Assembly: GCA_016294105.1 (NCBI GenBank) | Contig: JAEDCN010000006.1 | Span: 38,812 to 102,811 of the forward strand | DNA: 64,000 bases | Reading direction: 5' to 3' | Source of the DNA: Treponema sp. | GTDB taxonomy: Bacteria > Spirochaetota > Spirochaetia > Treponematales > Treponemataceae | Part shown: piece after piece, positions 9,019-17,034 of the stretch | How the letters are laid out: each line of letters begins with the position of its first letter | Position numbering within the stretch: position 1 is the first letter of the stretch | The notes under the pieces: model-generated | The model's input: the letters and a program-made list of their open reading frames with translations, nothing else | Told to the model about the DNA's origin: nothing | Databases searched by the model: none | Program-made: the position numbers and the translations under genes

Positions 9019-9110
9019 GGCTTCTCCTCGAATTTACGGCTACTGATAAAAACGTCACATTCCAGACGCCTCCCAAAGGGACATAATCCTCACCGCATTT
9101 AATTGGATAT

Positions 9111-9140
9111 ATTTTACACTATTTCTAGGGTATTATTCAA
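9111..9140 (-). promoter_or_regulatory. Promoter of pfp
   Basis: Minus-strand TTGAAT (9140-9135), 18-bp spacer, TAAAAT (9116-9111). Transcription would start near 9104 and leave an approximately 85-nt leader containing a small TCCCTTTGGGA palindrome. Confidence 0.5.
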
Positions 9141-9175
9141 GGCAACCGAAAAAAATAAAAAACTTGAAAAATCTA

Positions 9176-9204
9176 TTGACTAAATCAAGTTTGTCTGATA
9201 TAGT
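9176..9204 (+). promoter_or_regulatory. Promoter of tRNA-Met
   Basis: TTGACT (9176-9181), exactly 17 bp, TATAGT (9199-9204), 12 nt upstream of the tRNA 5' end. Confidence 0.75.
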
Positions 9205-9216
9205 AGCCTTCGTTAC

Positions 9217-9289
9217 GGCGACATAGCTCAGTAGGTAGAGCAAACGGCTCATATCCGTTCGGTCATAGGTTCGATCCCTATTGTCGCTA
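9217..9289 (+). tRNA. tRNA-Met (CAU), elongator type
   Basis: 73 nt, folds as a full cloverleaf: acceptor GGCGACA/TGTCGCT (first pair G-U), D stem GCTC/GAGC, anticodon stem AACGG/CCGTT with loop CTCATAT giving anticodon CAU, T stem ATAGG/CCTAT with loop TTCGATC, discriminator A at 9289. C11-G24 and a paired position 1-72 argue against an initiator. tRNA-Ile with lysidine-34 is a less likely alternative. CCA is not encoded. Confidence 0.93.
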
Positions 9290-9296
9290 GATTTGG

Positions 9297-9331
9297 AAGG
9301 TAATTTGTTAAAAGCAAATTACCTTTTTTTA
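9297..9331 (+). terminator. Terminator after tRNA-Met
   Basis: AAGGTAATTTG (9297-9307) and CAAATTACCTT (9315-9325) form a perfect 11-bp stem with a 7-nt loop, followed by T7. It ends only 30 nt before the argF start codon. Confidence 0.8.
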
Positions 9332-9360
9332 TTTCTACCCAATTCACAGCGGAGGAACCC

Positions 9361-10311
9361 ATGTTACCAGAAATTTTCAAAGCTCCATTCAAAGGAAGGT
9401 CATTGCTGAACTGGATCGACTACACTCCCCAGGAAATCCTTCAGATTCTTGACCTGTCATCCCAGGTAAAGGCCGAGTCCCGTCGAGGCGAGATTCACCA
9501 GAGATTCAGAGGCAAGACTATCGCCCTCATTTTTGAAAAGCGTTCCACCAGAACCCGCTGTTCCTTTGAGACTGCCTTTGGAGAGGAAGGTGGCCATCCT
9601 GTGTTCCTTTCTTCCCAGGACATTCAGCTGGGAGCAAAGGAGTCCATCGAGGACACCGCCCGTGTTTTGGGAAGAATGTTCTCCGCCATTGAATTCCGTG
9701 GTTTTTCTCAAAAGCACGTGGAGCTTTTGGCCCAGCATTCCGGCGTGCCTGTCATCAACGGCCTTACCGACGACTTCCACCCCACCCAGGTTTTGGCAGA
9801 CGTGCTTACCATGAAGGAGCATTTTGGTCGCATTGCTGGCTTGAATCTTGCCTTCTGTGGAGACGGAAGAAACAACGTGGCTCGTTCCCTGATGCTGATT
9901 TGTGCCAAGCTGGGAATCAATTTCACCATCCTTAGTCCCGAAGAGCTCTTCCCCGATCCAGAGATTCAAGAAATCTGCAAGCCCTTTGCAGAAAAATCTG
10001 GGGCTAAAATCACCATTTCCAAAGATATTTCCCTTGTAAAAGATGCTGATTGCGTTTATACTGATGTATGGACTTCTATGGGAGAGGAAGCTCTCAAAGA
10101 AAGCCGAACCGCTCTTTTAACACCTTACCAAGTCAACCAGGATTTGATGAAGGCCACCGGCAAGGAGGAAACAATCTTCCTTCACTGTTTGCCTGCCGTC
10201 AAAGGAGAAGAGGTTACTGAAGAGGTATTTGAAGGGGCAAACAGCTTAGTTTGGGAACAGGCAGAAAACAGAAAGCATACCATCAAGGCTATCATGCTGT
10301 CCCTGCTGTAG
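9361..10311 (+). CDS. argF: Ornithine carbamoyltransferase
   Basis: 316 residues, normal length. The carbamoyl-phosphate motif is in EKRSTRTRCSFE, the HPTQ box in FHPTQVLAD, the ornithine-side region in FCGDGRNNVARSL, and HCLPA near the C-terminus. It makes or phosphorolyses citrulline. No other arginine genes are nearby, so biosynthetic versus arginine-deiminase use cannot be told apart. GCGGAGGA is the ribosome-binding site. There is no room for a normal promoter between the tRNA terminator and the gene, so expression may depend on read-through. Confidence 0.95.
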   Translation: MLPEIFKAPFKGRSLLNWIDYTPQEILQILDLSSQVKAESRRGEIHQRFRGKTIALIFEKRSTRTRCSFETAFGEEGGHPVFLSSQDIQLGAKESIEDTARVLGRMFSAIEFRGFSQKHVELLAQHSGVPVINGLTDDFHPTQVLADVLTMKEHFGRIAGLNLAFCGDGRNNVARSLMLICAKLGINFTILSPEELFPDPEIQEICKPFAEKSGAKITISKDISLVKDADCVYTDVWTSMGEEALKESRTALLTPYQVNQDLMKATGKEETIFLHCLPAVKGEEVTEEVFEGANSLVWEQAENRKHTIKAIMLSLL

Positions 10312-10331
10312 TTTCTGGACTAAAAAAAGTC

Positions 10332-10347
10332 TCCTATGTACATAGGA
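10332..10347. promoter_or_regulatory. 16-bp perfect palindrome between argF and the secreted protein
   Basis: TCCTATG-TA-CATAGGA is a perfect palindrome 21 nt after the argF stop and about 17 nt before the next start codon. There is no T-run, so it is either an operator or a short intercistronic hairpin. Confidence 0.35.
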
Positions 10348-10364
10348 ATAAAAGGAGTTGCAGA

Positions 10365-10790
10365 ATGAAGAAAAGCTTGCTTGCACTGTTGCTGGTGTTT
10401 GGTCTCACTGTAGCTGGAGTTTTTGCTCAGGAGCAGGATGCCCAGACAAACGAGTACGATGGAAACTTGACCTACCGCAACGTTGTTGTTTACAAGGTTT
10501 TTGATCACAAGGATGTGGTTATCGTTATGTACGCCAAGCATGGCAAGGACATGGGACAGGTGATGATTCCCAAGTCTTGGCTTCACGAAAATCCACGAAA
10601 ATTGACATACAGGGAATTGCCTGTTGGACTTAATCCCTATATGACTGTTCTTGAGAAGGATGGGGAATTCTACAAGGTAATCCTCAGTCTTCCTCCAGTG
10701 AGAAGTCCTGACCACGTTTGGACAGTAGCACATCCTTATATCGATATTGGTGATGCTGCCAGTGCAGAAACATTGGAGTTAGATTTCTAA
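10365..10790 (+). CDS. Secreted protein of unknown function (141 aa)
   Basis: Starts at ATG 10365 with AAAGGAG upstream. A longer frame from 10251 lies inside argF and is not credible. Residues 1-20 (MKKSLLALLLVFG.....GVFA) form a classic signal peptide with cleavage after VFA. The mature part is about 120 residues with alternating hydrophobic strands (NLTYRNVVVYKVFDHKDVVIVMY) and no cysteine, so periplasmic or surface-associated rather than lipidated. I recognise no family. Confidence 0.75.
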   Translation: MKKSLLALLLVFGLTVAGVFAQEQDAQTNEYDGNLTYRNVVVYKVFDHKDVVIVMYAKHGKDMGQVMIPKSWLHENPRKLTYRELPVGLNPYMTVLEKDGEFYKVILSLPPVRSPDHVWTVAHPYIDIGDAASAETLELDF

Positions 10791-10794
10791 ACAC

Positions 10795-12051
10795 ATGACT
10801 TGTCTTGAAAAAATACAAGTTGTCTCACAACAAGAGTCAGCCGTTTCAACTTTGGACGGCTGGCTTTTTACTGATTTTGCAGGCAGAGACAATCTTACAA
10901 AAGACCTGCTTCAATTACCCTTAGATGGAATGACCACCCGACGGTGGATTTACATTGTACCTCCCACGGGAGAACCAGTAAAGATTCTTCATAAAATTGA
11001 ACCCCACGCTCTTGACTCCCTTCCAGGAGAGTACAAGATTTTCTATTCCTCCCAGCAGGAATTGAAGGCAGCCCTGTCCCAGTATAAGGACAAGACCCTA
11101 GCCCTTCTGTGGGATCCCGATTTGCCAGTTATCTCCACCGTTGATGGTGGATTTATCACCCTTCTCCAAAAGGAAGGAATTACAATTACTAGTGCCGCAA
11201 AGCTTTTGCAGCGATACAAGGGAATTCTTTCTGCAGTAAGCATTCAAAGCCAGGAACGTGCCGCCGCATTGCTTTATAAAATCATTTATGATACCTGGGG
11301 TTTTATCTGCCAGCATTATCGTTCCAAGGAGCCTTTGAATGAACGGGCAGTACAAATCTTTATCTTGGAACAATTCTACAAGTATAAACTCACAACGAAC
11401 CATAGTCCCGTTGTTGCCTTTGGAGCTCATACTGGAGACCCCCACTACGAAGTTCCAGAAGACGGCGGAAAGATAGCCGAAGAAGGTGACATTATCCAGC
11501 TGGATATTTGGGCCAAGGAGCGTCTGGCAGATGACGGTCAGGGTGGTGTTTCTGCCACAGTTCCCGCCTACGCAGATATTTCCTGGGTGGGTGTTTTTGG
11601 TGAGGTGGTGCCACAGGAAGCTGAAAAGCGGTTTTCCGTTTTGTGCCAGGCCAGAGATTCCGTTGCTACCACCATTACAGAGGCGGTAACAAAAGGAATC
11701 CGTCTCACCGGTGCAGAATTGGATCTTCAGGTTCGTTCCATCATTGAAAAAGCTGGATATGGTAGTTTCATCAAGCACCGAACGGGACATGGCATTGACA
11801 CAGAGGTTCACGGAAGTGGTACCAACCTAGATGGAAGCGAGTTCCCAGATTACCGGCAGCTTCTACCTGGAAGCAGTTTTTCTGTGGAGCCAGGAATCTA
11901 CGGTCAGGATTTTGGCATGAGAACTGAAATCGACATTTATATCGATGAAGCTGGTATGCCTATTGTGTCCGGCAAGAAATTCAACCAAGGAAAGCTGGGC
12001 CAGTACTCCATTCCGCAGCAAAGACTTCTTACAACCAAGGATATACTATGA
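10795..12051 (+). CDS. M24-family metallopeptidase (Xaa-Pro aminopeptidase-like)
   Basis: 418 residues. The N-terminal creatinase-like domain (about 1-150) contains TLDGWLFTDFAGRDNL. The C-terminal pita-bread domain carries metal ligands in IIQLDIWAKE (Asp), the degenerate second aspartate region YADISWVGVFG, HRTGHGIDTEVHG (His), SVEPGIY (Glu) and MRTEIDIYI (Glu). It should release N-terminal residues from proline-containing peptides or be a related hydrolase. It starts 4 nt after the preceding stop and overlaps nrnA by ATGA, so the three genes form an operon. Confidence 0.88.
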   Translation: MTCLEKIQVVSQQESAVSTLDGWLFTDFAGRDNLTKDLLQLPLDGMTTRRWIYIVPPTGEPVKILHKIEPHALDSLPGEYKIFYSSQQELKAALSQYKDKTLALLWDPDLPVISTVDGGFITLLQKEGITITSAAKLLQRYKGILSAVSIQSQERAAALLYKIIYDTWGFICQHYRSKEPLNERAVQIFILEQFYKYKLTTNHSPVVAFGAHTGDPHYEVPEDGGKIAEEGDIIQLDIWAKERLADDGQGGVSATVPAYADISWVGVFGEVVPQEAEKRFSVLCQARDSVATTITEAVTKGIRLTGAELDLQVRSIIEKAGYGSFIKHRTGHGIDTEVHGSGTNLDGSEFPDYRQLLPGSSFSVEPGIYGQDFGMRTEIDIYIDEAGMPIVSGKKFNQGKLGQYSIPQQRLLTTKDIL

Positions 12052-13046
12052 AGATTATAACTGATGAGCAGGCACAGCAATTTAAGGACTTTGTGCAAGC
12101 ATACGACAGCTTCATTGTTGTGGGACACAAGGAACCTGATGGAGACTGTATTGCCTCATCCTTGGGGGTTGCCGCAATTCTGAAAAAACTAGGCAAGCCC
12201 TACCAGCTGATTTCGGCAGGTCCCTTCAAGCGTACCGAAATCAAGGATTACGAAAAGCTTTTTGGACGGCAGGCAACACTCCTGCAAACAGGAAAAAAAA
12301 TAGCTCTGATTATTGTTGATTGTGGTGAGTTCAAGCGTATTGGAGAAATCTTTTCTCAGGATACCCTTATTACAGACATGTCTACCCTTCCCACATTTTT
12401 TATAGACCACCACAAAACCTCATTTCCAGAATCTCAAACCTATATTATTGAGCCCACCTCACCTGCTACCTCCTATTTGGTTCAGCAGCTATACGAAAAA
12501 TTGGTTGGTCCTTTGGACAAGGATACTGCCCAGATTCTTTTCTTTGGCTTGTGCACCGATACAGGTTATTTCCGTTTTCTGGAAGAAAATTCCAGCGACA
12601 TCTTTATGGCAGCAGCCCGTATGGTGGAGGCAGGGGTAAGCCCACGTACCACCTATGATACCATGACAAGCGGCAAACCCTTTTCCACCAGAAAGCTGCT
12701 GGGAGTGTTATTGGAGCGGTCTACCCAGTATTACGACGGTAAACTCATCATCACCTACGAAACCCAGGATGATACCCGACGATATGGAGGCGAGGGGCGG
12801 GATTCTGACAGCCTTTATCAGCTACTCCTGTCTTGTGTGGGAGTAGAAGTGGTGGTATTTATCCGTCAGGAAACGGAGCAGTCCTGTACCATGGGGCTTC
12901 GTTCCAAGGACCAGGTGGATGTAAGTACCGTTGCAGCAAGCTTTGGTGGTGGAGGACATAAAAACGCCTCTGGATGCAGTACCCCCGGTACCATCGACGA
13001 ATTGATTCCAAAGCTCCTTGCAGAGCTTGAGCCAGCACTAAAATAA
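12048..13046 (+). CDS. nrnA: DHH/DHHA1 phosphoesterase, NrnA-like oligoribonuclease / pAp phosphatase
   Basis: 332 residues. DHH motifs are visible in order: GHKEPDGDCIASSLG (residues about 25-39), a VDCGEFKRIG segment, TFFIDHHKTSF (DHH), and the C-terminal DHHA1 signature FGGGGHKNASGC. NrnA degrades short RNA oligonucleotides and hydrolyses pAp. Start overlaps the M24 gene stop as ATGA, indicating translational coupling. A strong terminator follows. Confidence 0.92.
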   Translation: MKIITDEQAQQFKDFVQAYDSFIVVGHKEPDGDCIASSLGVAAILKKLGKPYQLISAGPFKRTEIKDYEKLFGRQATLLQTGKKIALIIVDCGEFKRIGEIFSQDTLITDMSTLPTFFIDHHKTSFPESQTYIIEPTSPATSYLVQQLYEKLVGPLDKDTAQILFFGLCTDTGYFRFLEENSSDIFMAAARMVEAGVSPRTTYDTMTSGKPFSTRKLLGVLLERSTQYYDGKLIITYETQDDTRRYGGEGRDSDSLYQLLLSCVGVEVVVFIRQETEQSCTMGLRSKDQVDVSTVAASFGGGGHKNASGCSTPGTIDELIPKLLAELEPALK

Positions 13047-13056
13047 GTTCTAAGAC

Positions 13057-13092
13057 AAAGATTCAAAGGTTTTCCTTTGAATCTTTTTTTTC
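13057..13092 (+). terminator. Intrinsic terminator after nrnA
   Basis: AAAGATTCAAAGG (13057-13069) and CCTTTGAATCTTT (13074-13086) are perfect 13-bp arms around a TTTT loop, with a T-run after the stem. Confidence 0.9.
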
Positions 13093-13260
13093 TTTTAAAA
13101 GTTCCAAAAATATTCTATAAAATTTATTTTTTCCTATTTTACAAATTTTTTTAAATTTTTTAGAATAAAAATAAAGAAAAATAAATTTTTTTAAATAAAA
13201 ATCCTTGAAAATTCCCTACAAATATATCAAATACTTCTATTATTCCATATAATTTTAAGT

Positions 13261-13276
13261 TGGCACGATTCTTGCA
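13261..13276 (+). promoter_or_regulatory. Sigma-54 (RpoN) promoter
   Basis: TGGCACG-ATTC-TTGCA matches the -24/-12 consensus exactly: GG at 13262-13263 and GC at 13274-13275, twelve bases apart. It is preceded by about 170 bp of very A/T-rich DNA (13093-13260), as expected for a bent enhancer region, and is followed 24 nt later by an AAGGAGG ribosome-binding site. Confidence 0.85.
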
Positions 13277-13307
13277 GTAAATACAGTAGTATTAAGGAGG
13301 CATAAAT

Positions 13308-14189
13308 ATGCTAGCAGTCAACAAAATTTATGTGCGTTACAAAAATCGGGAAATTTCAAAGGAAAAGGCAGTATCATGTCTTTTAGCTGAAATTTTCAAA
13401 TCCCCATGGTACTATTGCATGGAGCAATTACCGGAAGATGAGATAAGCAGCTTTCTCATCTGGATTCATAACCACATTCCAAAGATGCTGGAAAACTATG
13501 ATGATTTCAGCACCACCTTTCTCACCTACTTCACTACCAGTGTACGGTTCAGGTACAAAAGTTGGAGAAGGACAAATGTAAAGCAAAAATGCTTTCAAGA
13601 CATACTGGATACCCAACAGTATTTAGATTACACTGCACCCAACGAAAATGAATCCCAAGTGTGCGAAACACCACCAGATTACGAGCCAGAACCTGAAAAT
13701 AACTTCAATTTGAAGGAGCCACTGACAAAAAAACAGTCAACTACCCTTCTGGTTTTGTCATTAAAGTCATATTATCTGCTTTCAAATAGGGTTATAGCAA
13801 CAATTCCTACCCTTACAGGAATTAGTCATCAGGAATTCAGCCAGTACCTAAAATCGATTGAGGATAAGATGCAGGATAAGCTAGAAATCCGCAAGCACTT
13901 GGAAAATCGGGTGAACATGTCATATATCATGTGCCAGCAATATGCCATGGAGTTGTCAAATATGACAATGGATAGCTGTCAGTATCAGATTGTCTTAAAA
14001 AAATATGAAAACCAGAAGAAAAAGCTGGAATGTTTGAGATACCGACATAAAACATTTAATCTAAAGCCTTCCAACAGAATGGTGGAGGATGTGTTAAAGC
14101 TCTCAGAAGGAAGCGTACGCAGAATTCTGGCTGCTGCAGGAAAATCCATCGATCAAATTCGAGCACTTCTTGACCTTAAAAAGGAGTAA
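13308..14189 (+). CDS. Putative sigma-factor-like DNA-binding regulator under sigma-54 control
   Basis: 293 residues; ATG 13308 has AAGGAGG upstream. No family is certain. Residues about 65-92 (NYDDFSTTFLTYFTTSVRF then RYKSWRR) resemble sigma-70 region 2, where a YD...FsTYL...vRnr...Rr pattern is typical. Residues about 142-190 contain a helical LVLSLKSYYLLSNRVIATIP stretch, and the C-terminus has a helix-turn-helix-like segment, MVEDVLKLSEGSVRRILAAAG. It is acidic in the middle (PPDYEPEPENN). rdgB follows 15 nt downstream and is probably co-transcribed. By analogy with RpoN-RpoS in Borrelia this could be a second-tier regulator, but that is inference. Confidence 0.6.
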   Translation: MLAVNKIYVRYKNREISKEKAVSCLLAEIFKSPWYYCMEQLPEDEISSFLIWIHNHIPKMLENYDDFSTTFLTYFTTSVRFRYKSWRRTNVKQKCFQDILDTQQYLDYTAPNENESQVCETPPDYEPEPENNFNLKEPLTKKQSTTLLVLSLKSYYLLSNRVIATIPTLTGISHQEFSQYLKSIEDKMQDKLEIRKHLENRVNMSYIMCQQYAMELSNMTMDSCQYQIVLKKYENQKKKLECLRYRHKTFNLKPSNRMVEDVLKLSEGSVRRILAAAGKSIDQIRALLDLKKE

Positions 14190-14204
14190 ATGATAGGATA
14201 AACT

Positions 14205-14876
14205 ATGAAAATTTACTTTGCATCAGGAAATTTGCACAAAAAACAGGAAATGCAAGCCTTGTTCCCAGAATTTGATCTTGTCATTCCATCAGAGGAAGGA
14301 ATCCACTTTGATCCAGAAGAAAATGGTTCAAGCTTTTTGGAGAACAGCCTCATAAAGGCCCAAGCTTTGTGGAACATGGTCCATCACCCAGTGTTGGCAG
14401 ATGATTCTGGTATCTGTGTAGACATCCTCAAGGGAATTCCAGGAATTTATTCTGCCCGCTACGGTGGAAAGGATTTCCCCAAAGGCAGGCCAGATGGAAC
14501 AAAGCCAACTCAGGAGGAACAAAATCAATTCCTCATCCAGGAAACAGATTGTGCCCTCCAAGAGCTCGCTTCCCAGGGTAAGGCATTGCCTGAAAATCCA
14601 CGGAGTTGCCGGTATGTTTGTGCTATGGTCTTGTATCTTGGACCAGATAGATTTTATTCTGCCCAGGAAACCATGGAGGGTAGCCTCATCCAGAGCCTTG
14701 ATCTATCCCGAGGCACTGGAGGCTTTGGCTATGACCCCATAGTCATTCTTGCAGGAACGGACAAAACCATTGCCCAGCTTTCTGCACAGGAAAAAAATGG
14801 TCTTTCTCACCGTGGAAAGGCTGCCCGGGGATTGCACCAGATTCTGATGTCTCTGGTTCCACCCGCTAACAATTAA
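14205..14876 (+). CDS. rdgB: RdgB/HAM1-type non-canonical purine NTP pyrophosphatase
   Basis: 223 residues. Signature segments are ASGNLHKKQEM at the N-terminus (substrate loop SGNxHK), LADDSGICVDIL (metal-binding DDSG), IPGIYSARYGG, GTGGFGYDPIV and SHRGKAARG. It hydrolyses dITP, XTP and ITP to monophosphates, keeping damaged purines out of DNA. It follows the sigma-like gene by 15 nt. Its stop overlaps the convergent methyltransferase stop by 4 bp. Confidence 0.95.
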   Translation: MKIYFASGNLHKKQEMQALFPEFDLVIPSEEGIHFDPEENGSSFLENSLIKAQALWNMVHHPVLADDSGICVDILKGIPGIYSARYGGKDFPKGRPDGTKPTQEEQNQFLIQETDCALQELASQGKALPENPRSCRYVCAMVLYLGPDRFYSAQETMEGSLIQSLDLSRGTGGFGYDPIVILAGTDKTIAQLSAQEKNGLSHRGKAARGLHQILMSLVPPANN

Positions 14877-15673
14877 CCTTTGAAGGGGGCATCTTCTTGC
14901 TTCTTGAACAAAAAGATTCGAGAAGATGCCTTTCCAAGGTATTCCAAGCCACAAGTCTTTCCGCAGGCTTCTATAGCCCTCTCCGTATAAAACGACACGT
15001 GGGTTCTATCGTCCTTATACCACCACTTCTTAAAATCCTCTGTTGTTACCATTTCATCAGGAATAGGTAAGGTACCCACCGCAACAAAGCCTCCTGTACA
15101 ACAACAGTCAGCCAAACCTGCAAAACCTTCCCAGGGCTGCTCAAAATGCTCTGCCACCTCAAGGCATAAAACCAAGGGTACCAGCCCCTTTTTGCCATCG
15201 GGAGCAAAAAAAGGATCCCAGCCCCCAATGAAAGCCTTCTCTGGCAAGACAGGAAGCATCTGAGCCAAGTATTCCACGCAAGATTCCAAACTTTGAATTT
15301 CCTGCCACAGCACAGATTTTTCTACTGTTTTTTCCTGTCTTTGCCTTTTAGAAACCGACTCCAATAGCTGTATCAGTGCAGGATTTGGCCCGCTTCCATA
15401 ATCTAAAATTCCAGAAAGCTGAAAGGGTGGCAAAGCGGCAAAAGTGTTAAGCAAGAACTCCCCGAGACATTTTGCGTAACCTAAATCCTCTAAGGTATTA
15501 TTATGGTGACTATATCGCTGTAGCTGCTGGGATCTAGATAAAAAATCTTTGTCCGACAAAGAAATAGCATTACAAAAGCTACAACGAAAATATTCACAGC
15601 TTCTTTTTCTGGTTACAATCAAAAACGAGGAAATATCTTCACGACCGCAAAATTTACATCTGGAAAAAAGCAT
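14873..15673 (-). CDS. Putative SAM-dependent methyltransferase with N-terminal zinc-binding cysteines
   Basis: 266 residues. The N-terminus has two cysteine pairs, CKFCGRED and CSFCNAIS, likely a zinc ribbon. SHHNNTLEDLGYAKCLGEFL and ILDYGSGPNPALIQLL (SAM motif I) follow, then LVPLVLCLEVAEHFEQP (motif II with EVxEH), typical of Methyltransf_23-like enzymes. The substrate is unknown. It is divergent from the first flagellin gene, and genes of this kind are found near flaB in treponemes, so a flagellar or surface substrate is possible but unproven. Confidence 0.75.
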   Translation of the reverse strand: MLFSRCKFCGREDISSFLIVTRKRSCEYFRCSFCNAISLSDKDFLSRSQQLQRYSHHNNTLEDLGYAKCLGEFLLNTFAALPPFQLSGILDYGSGPNPALIQLLESVSKRQRQEKTVEKSVLWQEIQSLESCVEYLAQMLPVLPEKAFIGGWDPFFAPDGKKGLVPLVLCLEVAEHFEQPWEGFAGLADCCCTGGFVAVGTLPIPDEMVTTEDFKKWWYKDDRTHVSFYTERAIEACGKTCGLEYLGKASSRIFLFKKQEDAPFKG

Positions 15674-15692
15674 ACAAAACTATAATTTATCC

Positions 15693-15719
15693 TCAAGAAA
15701 AAAGCAATTCAACCGATAT
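15693..15719 (+). promoter_or_regulatory. Sigma-28 (FliA) promoter of flaB
   Basis: TCAAGAAA (15693-15700), 11 nt, ACCGATAT (15712-15719) against the consensus TAAAGTTT-N11-GCCGATAA: six of eight at the -10 and exact spacing. It would give a leader of about 140 nt to the flaB ATG at 15869. Confidence 0.6.
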
Positions 15720-15822
15720 TCTTTATGAAGAGTTGTATGGAAGGACAGCTTCGTTGAAGGATCCGACCATACATTTTCACCGTAAGTTATCACTAATGTA
15801 GCCTTGTAGTGTAAACTTGCAA

Positions 15823-15844
15823 CGGACAGCAGGGAAGTTGTCCG
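15823..15844 (+). promoter_or_regulatory. Leader hairpin of first flaB, CsrA-site-like
   Basis: CGGACA (15823-15828) pairs with TGTCCG (15839-15844). The 10-nt loop GCAGGGAAGT exposes AGGGA. It sits 24 nt before the start codon, and a second GGA is in the ribosome-binding site (ATGGAGG). The second flagellin leader has the same arrangement. Confidence 0.45.
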
Positions 15845-15868
15845 AAAACAATTCCATGGAGGAAAAAT

Positions 15869-16729
15869 ATGGTTATCAACCACAACATGTCAGCTATGTA
15901 TTCCAACCGCCAGCTTGGTGTAACAAACGTAAGCTTGCAGAAGGACATGGAAAAGCTCTCATCCGGAATGAAGATCAACCGTGCCGGCGACGACGCTTCA
16001 GGACTTGCAGTATCTGAGAAGATGCGTGCACAGATTCGTGGCTTGAACCAGGCTTCTCGAAATGCATCCAATGGTATCAGCTTCATCCAGGCAACCGAAG
16101 GTTACCTGCAGGAAACAACTGATATCATGCAGCGCATCCGCGAGCTTGCTGTTCAGTCTGCCAACGGAATCTACACCGACGAAGATCGTATGCAGATTCA
16201 GGTTGAAATCTCTCAGCTGGTTGCAGAAGTAGACCGCATTGCTAGTTCAGCACAGTTCAACGGCTTGAACATGCTTACTGGACGCTATGCAAAGCAAACA
16301 GGTGAAAACTCTGTAACAGGTTCTATGTGGTTCCATATCGGCGCCAACATGGACCAGCGCATGGAAGTTTACATCGGTACAATGACCGCTGTAGCTCTGG
16401 GCGTTCGCGAACTGGGCGACGAGACAATCATTAGTTTGGCATCACCGGCTGAAGCCAACCGCGCAATCGGTACTATCGACGAAGCATTGAAGAAGATCAA
16501 CAAGCAGCGTGCTGACTTGGGTGGATACCAGAATCGTCTTGAGCATGCAGTTAAGGGCATCGACATTGCCGCTGAAAACCTGCAGGCTGCTGAGTCACGC
16601 ATCCGTGACACAGATATGGCAGCTCAGATGGTTGAGTTCACCAAGAACCAGGTACTGGCACAGGCTGGAACTGCAATGCTGGCTCAGGCCAACACTCAGT
16701 CTCAGAATGTAATGACTCTCCTGAGATAG
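15869..16729 (+). CDS. flaB: Flagellin, FlaB family (first copy)
   Basis: 286 residues. The conserved N-terminal D0/D1 region begins MVINHNMSAMYSNRQLG and contains SSGMKINRAGDDASGLAVSE; the C-terminal D0 region has ADLGGYQNRLEHAVKG and ESRIRDTDMAAQMVEFTKNQ. A short central part lacks D2/D3 domains, as in spirochaete core flagellins. It forms part of the periplasmic flagellar filament core. GGAGGA lies just upstream of ATG 15869. It has a sigma-28 promoter and its own terminator. Confidence 0.97.
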   Translation: MVINHNMSAMYSNRQLGVTNVSLQKDMEKLSSGMKINRAGDDASGLAVSEKMRAQIRGLNQASRNASNGISFIQATEGYLQETTDIMQRIRELAVQSANGIYTDEDRMQIQVEISQLVAEVDRIASSAQFNGLNMLTGRYAKQTGENSVTGSMWFHIGANMDQRMEVYIGTMTAVALGVRELGDETIISLASPAEANRAIGTIDEALKKINKQRADLGGYQNRLEHAVKGIDIAAENLQAAESRIRDTDMAAQMVEFTKNQVLAQAGTAMLAQANTQSQNVMTLLR

Positions 16730-16744
16730 TAGTCATAGTATTAA

Positions 16745-16786
16745 CCGGAAGTAGTGTAGTTCACACTGCACTACTTCCGGATTTGC
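16745..16786 (+). terminator. Terminator after first flaB
   Basis: CCGGAAGTAGTG (16745-16756) and CACTACTTCCGG (16769-16780) form a perfect 12-bp stem that can extend inward by four pairs. The following T-content is modest (ATTTGCGTTATTTT). Confidence 0.7.
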
Positions 16787-16815
16787 GTTATTTTAAAAAA
16801 GTTTCTCTTTTTCTC

Positions 16816-16844
16816 TTTACAACTCTTTCAATAAGCGATATACT
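16816..16844 (+). promoter_or_regulatory. Sigma-70 type promoter of second flaB
   Basis: TTTACA (16816-16821), exactly 17 bp, TATACT (16839-16844). An overlapping AGCGATAT is only a poor sigma-28 match and lacks a partner at the right spacing. The two flagellins therefore appear to use different sigma factors. Confidence 0.55.
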
Positions 16845-17017
16845 AACAATGATTTAGGTATGATTTTAGACATACTACATGATCTTTGAAATCTACCTTC
16901 CATTTTGTCTGTGACAGCATGAATGGACATTGCCCAAAACAGTGTCTTTTTATGCTGAAGGCTCTAAAACCATACAGGATGGCGCAACTCCGTATCGGGC
17001 CCCATAGGCATAAGGCT

Positions 17018-17034
17018 AGGACAGGGACTGTCTT
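17018..17034 (+). promoter_or_regulatory. Leader hairpin of second flaB, CsrA-site-like
   Basis: AGGACA (17018-17023) pairs with TGTCTT (17029-17034) around a GGGAC loop, so ACAGGGACTGT closely resembles the known CsrA consensus ACARGGAUGU. The hairpin ends 23 nt before ATG 17058, and the ribosome-binding site adds another ATGGAGG. Confidence 0.5.

Noticed and set aside
7471..9102. 543-codon open frame on the strand opposite pfp
   Set aside because: It mirrors the codon pattern of pfp; the pfp protein has all catalytic motifs and the opposite frame has none.
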